A stretch of 64,000 bases of DNA from Pseudomonas sp. Irchel 3A7 (GCF_900187565.1 NZ_FYED01000001.1:1-64000), one strand, 5' to 3'; counted from the stretch's first letter, positions 1 through 8,091 are shown. Program-made: numbers and translations. Notes: generated by a model from the letters alone, not told the origin.

Positions 1-144
1 TACATCTTTGATTTCTCGCGGAGTAACTTGTGATGCTGATAATCTGTTGACTAGCAGTCTGATACCACAAGCACCCACACGAATTGCTTGATTCAGTTGT
101 TAAAGAGCGGTTGGTTAAGAGCTTTCGCCTCAACCGAGGCGCGC
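1..144 (-). other. rRNA operon leader (16S gene expected just left of the window)
   Basis: Read on the minus strand, this matches the transcribed leader that precedes 16S rRNA in Pseudomonas as I remember it, including the stretch around the GTGTGGGTGCTTG motif. It follows three tandem promoters and contains a boxA antitermination signal. The 16S gene itself is not in the window; its presence to the left is inferred from leader identity and promoter direction. Confidence 0.75.
97..108 (-). promoter_or_regulatory. boxA antitermination site of the rRNA leader
   Basis: The minus strand reads GCTCTTTAACAA, the standard boxA of bacterial rRNA operons, bound by NusB/NusE to prevent premature Rho termination. 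Its place between the promoters and the expected 16S start is canonical. Confidence 0.8.
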
Positions 145-172
145 ATTCTACAGCAGCCTCATTTGCTGTCAA
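145..172 (-). promoter_or_regulatory. rRNA promoter, proximal (P3)
   Basis: On the minus strand the -35 is TTGACA (167-172) and the -10 is TAGAAT (145-150) with a 16-bp spacer. A GC-rich discriminator (GCGCGCC) follows the -10, as expected of stringently controlled rRNA promoters. Confidence 0.75.
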
Positions 173-253
173 GCGGTTATTTTCAGAAGTTTTCAAAGAA
201 TCCTTTGTAACTTCAACCACTTGCGCTTTCGATCTCTCGTCAGCGGGATGCGA

Positions 254-281
254 ATTCTACAGCGTTACTCGCTGCTGTCAA
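254..281 (-). promoter_or_regulatory. rRNA promoter, middle (P2)
   Basis: On the minus strand the -35 is TTGACA (276-281) and the -10 is TAGAAT (254-259), again with a 16-bp spacer. The core closely resembles the proximal promoter, including AGCAGC/AGCAAA just after the -35. Confidence 0.75.
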
Positions 282-399
282 CACCTCTTTTTCAACTTCC
301 TTTCGGCTTCGATGACCTGAAGCAACCCGCTGCCGAAAACTGCGTAACTCATTGTTTACCAAGGAGTTTTCCGTTTCGACTGCGCCGGAAGTGGGGCGA

Positions 400-427
400 A
401 TTATAGACACCTGAGATCTGCCGTCAA
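400..427 (-). promoter_or_regulatory. rRNA promoter, distal (P1)
   Basis: On the minus strand the -35 is TTGACG (422-427) and the -10 a perfect TATAAT (400-405) with a 16-bp spacer, followed by a CGCCCC discriminator. It is the third member of a tandem array with identical spacing. Confidence 0.75.
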
Positions 428-478
428 CAGCTATTTTCATAAATCTGTCACATAGGTCAAAAAAGCCCCAAAAACGCG

Positions 479-504
479 AAGGCCGGCCTAAAGAGGCCGG
501 CCTT
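479..504 (-). terminator. Rho-independent terminator after mmsA
   Basis: A perfect 11-bp stem (AAGGCCGGCCT / AGGCCGGCCTT) with a 4-nt loop lies just past the mmsA stop. On the minus strand it is followed by GCGTTTTTGGGGC and then TTTTTT. It would shield the rRNA promoters from mmsA read-through. Confidence 0.85.
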
Positions 505-516
505 CTTCCCTTCTAA

Positions 517-2010
517 TTACAAGCTAGGGAACGCGAACTGCGACGCTTCATGACTCGCGCGCTGTGGCCAGCGCTGGGTGATGGCTTTGCGGCGGGTGTA
601 GAAACGCACGCCATCCGGACCATAAGCATGCAGGTCACCAAACAACGAGCGCTTCCAACCGCCGAAGCTGTGATAAGCCACCGGGACTGGCAACGGCACG
701 TTGACACCGACCATACCGACTTCAATCTCATCGCAGAACAACCGCGCCGCTTCCCCATCGCGGGTGAAGATGCAGGTGCCGTTGCCATATTCATGATCGT
801 TGATCAGTTGCATCGCCTCTTCCAGGCTGTTAACCCGGACAACGCACAATACCGGCCCGAAGATCTCTTCCTTATAGATGCGCATCTCTGGCGTGACGTT
901 GTCGAACAGGCAGCCACCGAGGAAGAAGCCATTTTCGTGACCGGCTACGCTCAGGCCACGACCGTCCACTACCAGCGTCGCGCCCGCCGCTACGCCGTCT
1001 TCGACGTAACCGCTGACCTTGTCTCGCGCCTGGCCGGTGACCAGAGGCCCCATGTCCAGACCGCACGAAGTGCCCGCGCCGATTTTCAGCGCCTTGATCT
1101 GCGGCGTCAGCTTGGCCACCAGCGCATCGGCAACTTGATCACCCACGCAGACAGCCACCGAGATTGCCATGCAGCGCTCCCCGCAGGAACCGTAAGCGGC
1201 GCCCATCAGTGCACTGACGGCATTATCCAGATCCGCATCCGGCATCAGCACCGCATGGTTCTTCGCCCCGCCCAGTGCCTGGACACGCTTGCCACGCTTG
1301 GTGCCTTCGGCGTAGATGTATTCGGCAATCGGTGTCGAACCCACGAAACTCAGGGCTTTGACTTCCGGGGCTTCGATCAGCGCATCCACTGCAGCCTTGT
1401 CTCCGTGAACCACGCTCAGCACACCTTTCGGCAGACCGGCTTCCAGCAGCAGTTGCGCAATCAGCAATGTCGAGCTCGGATCACGCTCGGACGGCTTGAG
1501 GATGAAGCAGTTGCCGCACACGATCGCCAAGGGATACATCCACAGCGGCACCATGGCCGGGAAGTTGAACGGTGTAATACCGGCCACTACACCCAGTGGC
1601 TGGAAGTCCGACCAGGCATCGATGTTCGGGCCGACGTTACGGCTGTATTCGCCCTTGAGGATTTCCGGTGCAGCGCAAGCGAATTCAACGTTCTCGATAC
1701 CACGCTTCAATTCGCCGGCAGCGTCTTCCAGGGTCTTGCCGTGCTCTTCGCTGATCAGTTGGGCAATACGCGATTCGTTTTGCTCCAGCAGCTGCTTGAA
1801 ACGGAACATCACTTGGGCACGCTTGGCCGCTGGTGTGTTACGCCAGGCCGGGAACGCGGCTTTGGCAGCATCGATGGCTTGTTGAATGGTTTCGCGGCTG
1901 GCCAGCGGCAGCTTGTGGATAGCCTGGCCGGTGGACGGGTTGAACACGTCAGTGCTGCGACCGGTTTCGGTAACCAGCTCACCATTGATCAAATGCGGAA
2001 TAACGCTCAT
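517..2010 (-). CDS. mmsA: Methylmalonate/malonate-semialdehyde dehydrogenase (CoA-acylating)
   Basis: Product of 497 residues, the usual length of MmsA/BauC aldehyde dehydrogenases, which oxidise malonate semialdehyde (or methylmalonate semialdehyde) with NAD+ and CoA to acetyl-CoA (propionyl-CoA). The ALDH fold runs throughout; the catalytic cysteine is near residue 280 in the GERCMA motif, and ITPFNFPAMVP and KPSERDP nucleotide-site motifs are visible. The ATG at 2010 is chosen because AGGAG sits six bases upstream and the protein then begins MSVIPHLI like its relatives. It lies 74 bp downstream of bauA on the same strand, so it likely takes the semialdehyde made by BauA. In P. aeruginosa the equivalent gene beside bauA is called bauC. 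Confidence 0.92.
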   Translation of the reverse strand: MSVIPHLINGELVTETGRSTDVFNPSTGQAIHKLPLASRETIQQAIDAAKAAFPAWRNTPAAKRAQVMFRFKQLLEQNESRIAQLISEEHGKTLEDAAGELKRGIENVEFACAAPEILKGEYSRNVGPNIDAWSDFQPLGVVAGITPFNFPAMVPLWMYPLAIVCGNCFILKPSERDPSSTLLIAQLLLEAGLPKGVLSVVHGDKAAVDALIEAPEVKALSFVGSTPIAEYIYAEGTKRGKRVQALGGAKNHAVLMPDADLDNAVSALMGAAYGSCGERCMAISVAVCVGDQVADALVAKLTPQIKALKIGAGTSCGLDMGPLVTGQARDKVSGYVEDGVAAGATLVVDGRGLSVAGHENGFFLGGCLFDNVTPEMRIYKEEIFGPVLCVVRVNSLEEAMQLINDHEYGNGTCIFTRDGEAARLFCDEIEVGMVGVNVPLPVPVAYHSFGGWKRSLFGDLHAYGPDGVRFYTRRKAITQRWPQRASHEASQFAFPSL

Positions 2011-2084
2011 GGAAGCTCCTGAAAAAGTTGTCCACAGGCGCCGCTTCAGGGCGCCTGTCGTTTGCATCTATATAGAGGGAGAAA

Positions 2085-3434
2085 TCAGTCGATCTTGCTC
2101 AGCACTTCGCCGACCGCGTCGAACAGACGATCAAGGTCTTGTGGCTTGCTGTTGAAGGTTGGGCCGAACTGCAGGGTGTCACCGCCGAAGCGCACGTAGA
2201 ACCCGGCTTTCCACAGCGCCATGCCCGCTTCGAATGGACGCACGATGGCATCGCCGTCACGCGGTGCGATCTGGATGGCACCGGCCAGGCCATAGTTGCG
2301 GATGTCGATGATGTTTTTTGTGCCTTTCAAGCCATGCAGCGCATTTTCGAAATGCGGTGCGACTTCGGCCACGCTCTGTACCAGGTTTTCCTTTTGCAGC
2401 AGGTCGAGTGCTGCCAGGCCCGCGGCGCACGCCACCGGGTGGGCGGAATAGGTATAGCCGTGAGGGAATTCCACCGCGTACTCAGGCGTCGCCTGGTTCA
2501 TGAAGGTCTGGTAGATCTCGGAGCTGGCAATCACCGCGCCCATCGGGATCGCGCCATTGGTGACTTGCTTGGCGATGCACATCAGGTCCGGGGTCACACC
2601 GAAGGTTGTGGCACCGAACATAGTGCCAGTACGGCCGAAGCCGGTGATTACTTCGTCGAACACCAGCAGGATGTTGTGCTGATCGCAGATCTCGCGCAGA
2701 CGCTTGAGGTAACCCTGTGGCGGAACCAGCACGCCAGCGGAACCGGCCAATGGCTCGACGAACACGGCGGCGATGTTGGAAGCATCGTGCAGTTCGATCA
2801 GTTTGAGCAGCTCATCGGCGAGTGCGATACCGCCCTGCTCCGGCATGCCGCGCGAGTAAGCGTTGCTCGCCAGCAATGTGTGCGGCAGGTGATCGACGTC
2901 CATCATCGCCTGACCGAACAGCTTGCGGTTGCCATTGACGCCACCGAGGCTGGTGCCGGCGATGTTCACGCCGTGGTAGCCACGGGCGCGACCGATCATC
3001 TTGGTCTTGGTCGACTGGCCTTTGAGGCGCCAGTAGGCACGCACCATCTTCACGGCCGTGTCGGCACACTCGGAGCCGGAGTCGGTGAAGAACACGTGGT
3101 TCAGGTTGCCCGGGGTCAGGTCAGTGATTTTTTCTGCCAGCTGGAAGGACAGTGGGTGACCGTACTGGAAGCCTGGCGAGTAGTCGAGGGTGCCCAGCTG
3201 CTTGGCCACCGCCTCTTGAATTTCCTTACGGGTGTGCCCGGCGCCGCAAGTCCACAGACCCGACAGCGAGTCATAGACTTTGCGGCCCTTGTCGTCGATC
3301 AGCCAGCTGCCTTCGGCGCCCACAATCAAACGCGGATCGCGCTGAAAGTTACGGTTGGCGGTGTATGGCATCCAGTGCGCGTCGAGCTTGAGCTGGCTGG
3401 CCAGGGAAGTCGGGGCGTTTTCAGGCAAGTTCAT
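2085..3434 (-). CDS. bauA: Beta-alanine (omega-amino acid)--pyruvate aminotransferase
   Basis: A 449-residue class-III PLP aminotransferase, the same length as the P. putida omega-amino acid:pyruvate transaminase. It transfers the amino group of beta-alanine to pyruvate, giving malonate semialdehyde and alanine. The PLP lysine is about residue 289 in CIAKQVTNG; FDEVITGFGRTG holds the cofactor-binding aspartate. The ATG at 3434 (MNLPENAP) is preferred over the upstream TTG; GCGAGG precedes it. It is the first gene of the bauA-mmsA unit and is divergent from a LysR regulator, the arrangement of the P. aeruginosa bau locus. It probably also accepts putrescine-derived or other omega-amines, which is family knowledge only. 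Confidence 0.92.
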   Translation of the reverse strand: MNLPENAPTSLASQLKLDAHWMPYTANRNFQRDPRLIVGAEGSWLIDDKGRKVYDSLSGLWTCGAGHTRKEIQEAVAKQLGTLDYSPGFQYGHPLSFQLAEKITDLTPGNLNHVFFTDSGSECADTAVKMVRAYWRLKGQSTKTKMIGRARGYHGVNIAGTSLGGVNGNRKLFGQAMMDVDHLPHTLLASNAYSRGMPEQGGIALADELLKLIELHDASNIAAVFVEPLAGSAGVLVPPQGYLKRLREICDQHNILLVFDEVITGFGRTGTMFGATTFGVTPDLMCIAKQVTNGAIPMGAVIASSEIYQTFMNQATPEYAVEFPHGYTYSAHPVACAAGLAALDLLQKENLVQSVAEVAPHFENALHGLKGTKNIIDIRNYGLAGAIQIAPRDGDAIVRPFEAGMALWKAGFYVRFGGDTLQFGPTFNSKPQDLDRLFDAVGEVLSKID

Positions 3435-3572
3435 CGGGAAACCTCGCAAGGCAATAAGCGGCGTAGGGATTGAAAACCGGTGTTGCAGCTAAATTGCCAC
3501 GGGGATAAAGTCGGTGAAATTCAACTTTTGTAACCTTTAGTCAGCTTTCTACTAAACTATCGAGTAACAACC
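3435..3572. promoter_or_regulatory. Divergent bauA/bauR control region
   Basis: This 138-bp AT-rich gap separates the two divergent start codons and must hold both promoters and the LysR operator. I could not single out one unambiguous T-N11-A box; the stretch from about 3530 to 3565 (TAACCTTTAGTCAG onward) is the best candidate by its AT-rich, partly dyadic sequence. Confidence 0.45.
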
Positions 3573-4493
3573 ATGAGCAGCCGCCGCCCCGATCCACTGG
3601 CGCAAGTCAGCGACTTCGACATACGCCTGCTACGGATTTTTCGCAGCGTGGTCGAATGCGGTGGTTTTTCTGCAGCCGAAAGCGTGCTTGGCATTGGCCG
3701 CTCGGCGATCAGCCAACAGATGAGCGATCTGGAGCAGCGCCTCGGTTTGCGCCTGTGCCAACGTGGCCGCGCCGGCTTTTCCCTGACCGAAGAAGGCCGC
3801 GAGGTTTATCAATCGGCTCTGCAGCTATTGAGTGCGCTGGAAAGTTTCCGTACCGAGGTCAATGGCCTGCACCAGCACTTGCGGGGAGAACTGACCATCG
3901 GACTCACCGATAACCTGGTCACCCTGCCCCACATGCGCATTACCCATGCCCTGGCGCAATTGAAGGAGCGCGGGCCGGACGTGCAGATCCAGATCCGCAT
4001 GATCGCCCCCAACGAAGTGGAGCAAGGCGTGCTCGACGGTCGCTTGCACGTCGGCGTGGTACCGCAGGCGAGTGCGCTGTCGGGGCTGGAATATCAACCG
4101 CTCTACAGTGAACGCTCGCTGCTGTATTGCGCGGTTGGCCACCCGCTGTTTTATGTCGATGACAAGCAACTGGACGATGCGCGCCTCAACCATCAGGACG
4201 CCATCGCACCGACCTTCCGTTTGCCAGCGGACATCCAGGCCCACTACCAGGCGCTCAATTGCACCGCCAGTGCGTCGGACCGTGAAGGCATGGCCTTCCT
4301 GATCCTGACCGGGCGCTACATCGGGTATCTGCCGGATCATTACGCCAGCCTCTGGGTGCAACAGGGTCGATTGCGTGCGCTGAAACCACAGGCGCGCTTC
4401 TATGACTTGAGCCTCGCCTCGGTCACGCGCAAGGGCCGCCGCCCTCATCTGGTGCTGGAAAGTTTTCTCGAGAGCCTGGCGGCAACGCGCTGA
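3573..4493 (+). CDS. bauR: LysR-family regulator of beta-alanine catabolism
   Basis: A 306-residue LysR-type regulator. The winged helix-turn-helix covers about residues 16-75 (FDIRLLRIFRSVVECGGFSA, then GRSAISQQMSDLEQRLG) and the remainder is the substrate-binding-like effector domain. It is divergent from bauA across 138 bp, as in P. aeruginosa where BauR activates bau genes with beta-alanine as signal. The name rests on that position and family; the ligand cannot be read from the sequence. Confidence 0.8.
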   Translation: MSSRRPDPLAQVSDFDIRLLRIFRSVVECGGFSAAESVLGIGRSAISQQMSDLEQRLGLRLCQRGRAGFSLTEEGREVYQSALQLLSALESFRTEVNGLHQHLRGELTIGLTDNLVTLPHMRITHALAQLKERGPDVQIQIRMIAPNEVEQGVLDGRLHVGVVPQASALSGLEYQPLYSERSLLYCAVGHPLFYVDDKQLDDARLNHQDAIAPTFRLPADIQAHYQALNCTASASDREGMAFLILTGRYIGYLPDHYASLWVQQGRLRALKPQARFYDLSLASVTRKGRRPHLVLESFLESLAATR

Positions 4494-4608
4494 CAGCACC
4501 GTACCTGTAGGGTGGCAGTCCTGGAATTATCGTCTCAGGACTTGTGTGTAACTTATGGGTGCGCTATCAACGCACTGGCCGCACCCACCCACCTGACCGG
4601 AAGTGCCT

Positions 4609-5259
4609 ATGACCTTTGAAGTCCCAGCTCACGGCGGCAAACCCGCCAGCCGAATTCGTCAGAAGAACGAAGAGACCATCATCAAAGCCGCCGAAGACGA
4701 GTTCGCCCGTCACGGGTTCAAAGGCACCAGCATGAACACCATCGCCCTGAATGCCGGGTTGCCAAAAGCAAACCTGCATTACTACTTCACCAACAAGCTC
4801 GGTTTGTACGTGGCGGTGTTGAGCAACATCATCGAGTTGTGGGACAGCACCTTCAACACCCTGACTGCCGAGGACGATCCGGCCGAAGCGTTGACCCGCT
4901 ACATCCGCGCCAAGATGGAGTTTTCACGACGCCAGCCACAAGCCTCGCGAATCTTCGCCATGGAGGTCATCAGCGGTGGCGAATGCCTGACCGAGTATTT
5001 CAATCAGGACTACCGCGCCTGGTTCCAGGGCCGGGCCGCGGTGTTTCAAGCATGGATCGACGCTGGCAAAATGGACCCGGTCGATCCGGTCAACCTGATC
5101 TTCCTGCTGTGGGGCAGCACCCAGCATTACGCCGACTTCGCTACGCAGATCTGCCGTGTCACCGGTCGCTCCAAGTTGACCAAGCAGGATATGGAAGACG
5201 CCGGCAACAACCTGATCCACATCATTCTCAAAGGCTGCGGCCTGAAGCCAACCATTTAA
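4609..5259 (+). CDS. TetR-family regulator, RutR-like
   Basis: A 216-residue TetR repressor. The DNA-binding domain lies at about residues 15-60 (EETIIKAAEDEFARHGFKG, then LPKANLHYYFTNK), followed by a RutR/YcdC-type C-terminal ligand domain with the LWGSTQHYADF motif. RutR-type regulators sense pyrimidines; pyrimidine breakdown yields beta-alanine, so proximity to bauA-mmsA is suggestive. The ATG at 4609 is preferred to the GTG at 4603 because CCGGAAG gives better spacing. It is seven bases upstream of yigZ, so the two are probably co-transcribed. Confidence 0.8.
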   Translation: MTFEVPAHGGKPASRIRQKNEETIIKAAEDEFARHGFKGTSMNTIALNAGLPKANLHYYFTNKLGLYVAVLSNIIELWDSTFNTLTAEDDPAEALTRYIRAKMEFSRRQPQASRIFAMEVISGGECLTEYFNQDYRAWFQGRAAVFQAWIDAGKMDPVDPVNLIFLLWGSTQHYADFATQICRVTGRSKLTKQDMEDAGNNLIHIILKGCGLKPTI

Positions 5260-5266
5260 GACGCTT

Positions 5267-5848
5267 ATGCCTTTTACCCTCAGTGGCTTTTGCGAATACC
5301 GCGAAGAGATCCGCAAAAGCCGCTTCATTACCTTCGCCGCGCCAATCGGCAGCCCCGCTGAAGCCCAGGCGTTCATCGAACAGCACAGCGACCTGAACGC
5401 CACGCACAATTGCTGGGCGTGGAAGCTCGGTGATCAGTACCGCAGCACCGATGACGGCGAACCGGGGGGCACTGCTGGCCGGCCGATACTGGCAGCGATC
5501 GACGCGCAGGATTGCGATCAGGTCGCGGTGTTGGTGATTCGCTGGTATGGCGGCATTCAACTGGGCACCGGCGGACTCGCCCGGGCCTATGGCGGTGGTG
5601 CCAACAAATGCCTGCAAGCGGCGCCGAAGATCGAGTTGATCAGTCGGGTGCCGCTACGTTGTGCCTGCGCGTTTGGCGAACTTGCGCTGGTCAAACTGAG
5701 GGTCGCGGAACTCGGAGGACTGATCGTTCAAGAGGATTTCACGGCCAATGGCGTTGAGTTGCAGTTGGCGGTCGGTGAGGAGCAGATCGCCACGTTGCAA
5801 TCGCACCTCGCCGATTTGAGCCGCGGGCGGATTTTGCTGGAGCGTTAA
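5267..5848 (+). CDS. yigZ: YigZ / IMPACT-family protein
   Basis: A 193-residue protein of the YigZ/IMPACT (UPF0029) family, related to a regulator of translational control in eukaryotes. The hallmark TDDGEPGGTAGRP motif is at residues 61-73, followed by VIRWYGGIQLGTGGLARAY; a smaller C-terminal ferredoxin-like domain follows. Length is typical. It starts seven bases after the TetR gene and ends just before a hairpin. Its cellular role remains poorly defined; it acts in the cytoplasm. Confidence 0.88.
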   Translation: MPFTLSGFCEYREEIRKSRFITFAAPIGSPAEAQAFIEQHSDLNATHNCWAWKLGDQYRSTDDGEPGGTAGRPILAAIDAQDCDQVAVLVIRWYGGIQLGTGGLARAYGGGANKCLQAAPKIELISRVPLRCACAFGELALVKLRVAELGGLIVQEDFTANGVELQLAVGEEQIATLQSHLADLSRGRILLER

Positions 5849-5855
5849 AGATTTG

Positions 5856-5894
5856 AAGATCGCAGCCTTCGCTGCTCTGCATGGCTGCGATCTT
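5856..5894 (+). terminator. Hairpin after yigZ (GATCGCAGCC-type palindrome)
   Basis: A perfect 12-bp stem AAGATCGCAGCC / GGCTGCGATCTT with a 15-nt loop, followed by TTTT. It lies eight bases after the yigZ stop and can work as a terminator. The same palindrome core is a frequent intergenic repeat in fluorescent pseudomonads (from memory). Confidence 0.65.
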
Positions 5895-5953
5895 TTGGGG
5901 CATTCCCATTGTCGATGCATCTGACAGTTGCCCACATCTGCTGTGCACCCGGC

Positions 5954-5962
5954 TGTGGATAA
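5954..5962 (-). promoter_or_regulatory. DnaA box (perfect)
   Basis: The plus strand reads TGTGGATAA, the exact complement of the consensus TTATCCACA. It is in non-coding DNA, in the same orientation as the second box about 200 bp away. Confidence 0.55.
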
Positions 5963-6155
5963 CCTGAGCACATACCGCTGTAACCCTTCTGTCATGCGGC
6001 TTTGCGGGCTTTGCTCACTTTTCGTCCAAATCGCCATCAAAAAGATAAAATTCACGAAAAAACATAGACTTAGAGCGGTTTATCACCTTTAGAAGATAGC
6101 CGCCTTGCGCTTATGCCCGACTTTTGCGCTTGCGCACAAATACTGTGGAGCAATC

Positions 6156-6164
6156 TGTGGATAA
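6156..6164 (-). promoter_or_regulatory. DnaA box (perfect)
   Basis: A second TGTGGATAA in the same orientation, followed by CCC as in high-affinity boxes; a one-sided degenerate copy sits 12 bases before it at 6144. Confidence 0.55.
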
Positions 6165-6227
6165 CCCGTTCATGGGTCTCTCGACACCCTATCCGGCATG
6201 GCCCGCCATAGGTTGCTCATTTTTTGA

Positions 6228-6695
6228 TCAGCTTATATTGAGCACATCTGAAGCCCTCCCGTCAGCCTTGCCCTCAAGTGGTGCCAGCCCTGATTTGGAT
6301 AGCTGCTTTACCGGCAATATTTGAACAACTCCCCACGCCAACTCAAAGAACAGGAAGATCGCCAAAAGCCAACTCGCACCATGAGCCAGTGCATAAACCT
6401 GCCAAGCCGCAAACAAGAACCTCGCCACCGCGTCATACCGCCCATACACCTGCTGCGGATCACGAATACGCAGCACCGCCCACACGCAAACAATCGACCC
6501 CAGCAGATTCGCCATCAGCATGTGCACCGGCTCGAACGGTGGCAGCTCGCCGGGCAGGTTGAAAGCCTGGCTCAGACTCAACAAAAGCCCGTGTACCGCA
6601 GCAAAGCTCCACGGCGTGGCAAACGCAGCCGTGACGATCAAGTCGTACCACGCACTGCCGCGCACCAGTTGACGATATTGCGTTGTAGTCCACAT
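6228..6695 (-). CDS. Predicted inner-membrane protein under MerR control
   Basis: A 155-residue protein of unknown function with about four hydrophobic segments (near residues 17-40, 58-75, 90-107 and 108-125) and no signal peptide. It starts MWTTTQYRQLVRGSAWYDL at 6695. It is divergent from a MerR regulator, and the intervening region contains a MerR-type promoter with 19-bp spacing pointing toward this gene. The best inference is an inducible membrane protein belonging to the MerR regulon. The family is not recognised beyond resemblance to small uncharacterised pseudomonad membrane proteins. Confidence 0.75.
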   Translation of the reverse strand: MWTTTQYRQLVRGSAWYDLIVTAAFATPWSFAAVHGLLLSLSQAFNLPGELPPFEPVHMLMANLLGSIVCVWAVLRIRDPQQVYGRYDAVARFLFAAWQVYALAHGASWLLAIFLFFELAWGVVQILPVKQLSKSGLAPLEGKADGRASDVLNIS

Positions 6696-6727
6696 TGACC
6701 TTGCTCCATCAATTCAGGGAGCAACAA

Positions 6728-6758
6728 GGCTAAAGCCTGGAGTATGCTCCAGGGTCAA
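6728..6758 (-). promoter_or_regulatory. MerR-type promoter/operator for the membrane-protein gene
   Basis: On the minus strand TTGACC (6753-6758) and TTAGCC (6728-6733) are separated by 19 bp, the over-long spacing remodelled by MerR-family activators. A perfect dyad, CCTGGAG-TATG-CTCCAGG (6736-6753), fills the spacer. The divergent MerR gene begins 17 bases away. Confidence 0.7.
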
Positions 6759-6774
6759 GCCCTCTCGAGATGTC

Positions 6775-7128
6775 ATGATGCGCATCGGTGAATTAGCCCG
6801 GGCCAGCGAAGTCAGTCGCGACACGCTGCGCTTCTACGAACAACGCGGATTGATCGCAGCGCAACGCAGCGCCAACGGTTATCGCGATTACCCGGCCGAC
6901 ACCGTGCAACTGGTGCTGTACATCAAGACGGCCCAACGATTGGGCTTTACCTTGGGTGAGATCGGTCATAACGTCGCTGCGTTATGGCAGTCGCCCGATC
7001 CGGACAGCGCGGTCACACAGTTGCTGCAAGACAAGCTCAAGCTGATCGAAAACCGCATGGCCGAACTGAGTACGCTGCGAGACGAATTGCAGCAACGTCT
7101 TGGCCAACGCTGTCCACTGAATCCGTGA
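6775..7128 (+). CDS. MerR-family transcriptional regulator
   Basis: A 117-residue MerR regulator. The winged HTH occupies residues 1-70 (IGELARASEVSRDTLRFYEQRGLI, then NGYRDYP), followed by a dimerising coiled coil (about residues 80-112) and a very short tail with a single cysteine (QRCPLNP). The paired metal-binding cysteines of CueR or ZntR are absent, so the effector is probably not Cu(I) or Zn(II) bound in that way. Start is ATG at 6775 or 6778. It faces the membrane protein across a MerR-type operator and precedes an SDR gene by 24 bp. Confidence 0.85.
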   Translation: MMRIGELARASEVSRDTLRFYEQRGLIAAQRSANGYRDYPADTVQLVLYIKTAQRLGFTLGEIGHNVAALWQSPDPDSAVTQLLQDKLKLIENRMAELSTLRDELQQRLGQRCPLNP

Positions 7129-7152
7129 TTCTCAACTATCAAGGAAGCACAC

Positions 7153-7839
7153 ATGTCCACGGCAAAAAACGCACTCATCATCGGTGCCTCCCGGGGGCTC
7201 GGCCTCGGTCTGGTGAAAACCCTGCTGGCCGACGGCTGGCAAGTCACCGCCACCGTGCGCAATCCGCAAAACGCCGAAGCCTTGCAGGCTTTGGGTAAAG
7301 TGCGGGTCGAGAAACTCGACATGGACGATCAGCAGGCGGTGATCGCCTTGAGTCAGCAACTCAAGGGCGAAGTGTTCGACCTGCTGTTCGTCAATGCCGG
7401 GGTCAAGGGGCCAGACGTGCAGACACCGGGCGGTGCGACGCTGGCCGAAGTTGGGCAGCTGTTTTTCACCAACGCCGTGGCACCGATCAACCTGGCCCAG
7501 CGCTTCGTCAGCCAGATTCGTCCAGACACCGGTGTGCTGGCGTTCATGAGTTCGGTACTCGGCAGCGTAACCATGCCCGACGCACCGGAACTGGCGTTGT
7601 ACAAGGCCAGCAAAGCCGCACTGAACTCCATGACCAATAGCTTCGTCACGCAATTGGGCGAGCAAAAACTCACTGTGCTGTCGCTGCACCCGGGCTGGGT
7701 GAAAACCGACATGGGCGGTGAAGGCGCCGATATCGATGTGGAAACGAGTACGCGCGGATTGGTCGAGCAGGTGAATGCCTATGTCGGCAAGGGCGGGCAT
7801 CATTTTGTGAATTATCGGGGTGAGACTATTCCCTGGTAA
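7153..7839 (+). CDS. Short-chain dehydrogenase/reductase
   Basis: A 228-residue SDR of the CsgA/sniffer-like group. The cofactor glycine motif is GASRGLGLG (residues 11-19), the NAG motif follows at about 81-83, and the catalytic tetrad centres on YKASK near residue 154 with a serine in FMSSVLG. The substrate is unknown; NADP(H) is likely given the TVRN arginine after the second strand. AGGAAG precedes the ATG. It lies 24 bp after the merR gene and may be part of the same response. Confidence 0.85.
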   Translation: MSTAKNALIIGASRGLGLGLVKTLLADGWQVTATVRNPQNAEALQALGKVRVEKLDMDDQQAVIALSQQLKGEVFDLLFVNAGVKGPDVQTPGGATLAEVGQLFFTNAVAPINLAQRFVSQIRPDTGVLAFMSSVLGSVTMPDAPELALYKASKAALNSMTNSFVTQLGEQKLTVLSLHPGWVKTDMGGEGADIDVETSTRGLVEQVNAYVGKGGHHFVNYRGETIPW

Positions 7840-7851
7840 CCCACCGTCCAC

Positions 7852-7940
7852 TGTGGGAGCGGGCTTGCCCGCGATGACGGCGGCACATCCAACGAAAATG
7901 TGTCTGTCACACCGCTTTCGCGGGCAAGCCCGCTCCCACA
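7852..7940. repeat. REPIN (paired inverted REP)
   Basis: Two REP palindromes of the TGTGGGAGCGGGCTTGCCCG type face each other across about 35 bp, ending at CGCTCCCACA. It lies 12 bases after the SDR stop and can fold into a long hairpin. Confidence 0.9.
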
Positions 7941-8091
7941 GGGTTGTTCGTCGCCCCTGTCGGGCGAAGCTTGCCCGTAACGCGATTTTGTTCGACACTT
8001 CGCACCTCGCCTCCCCGGCGACCCTGGATCAGCAGACAGGGCAACACTGAGCTGGCAACCCTGAACCCAACTTTCAGAGGAGCCGGCCAAC

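Larger units (their letters stand above)
5895..6227. other. AT-rich intergenic region with DnaA boxes
   Basis: This 333-bp non-coding stretch between yigZ and a convergent membrane-protein gene carries two perfect DnaA boxes, listed separately, and a degenerate third copy, TGTGGAGCA at 6144-6152. Between them is an A-rich run (about 6036-6070). No credible ORF was found. It could be a DnaA-binding locus, an undescribed sRNA region, or ordinary spacer DNA. Confidence 0.5.

Noticed and set aside
550..2022. A 490-codon plus-strand frame opposite mmsA
   Set aside because: Antisense shadow of a confidently identified dehydrogenase.
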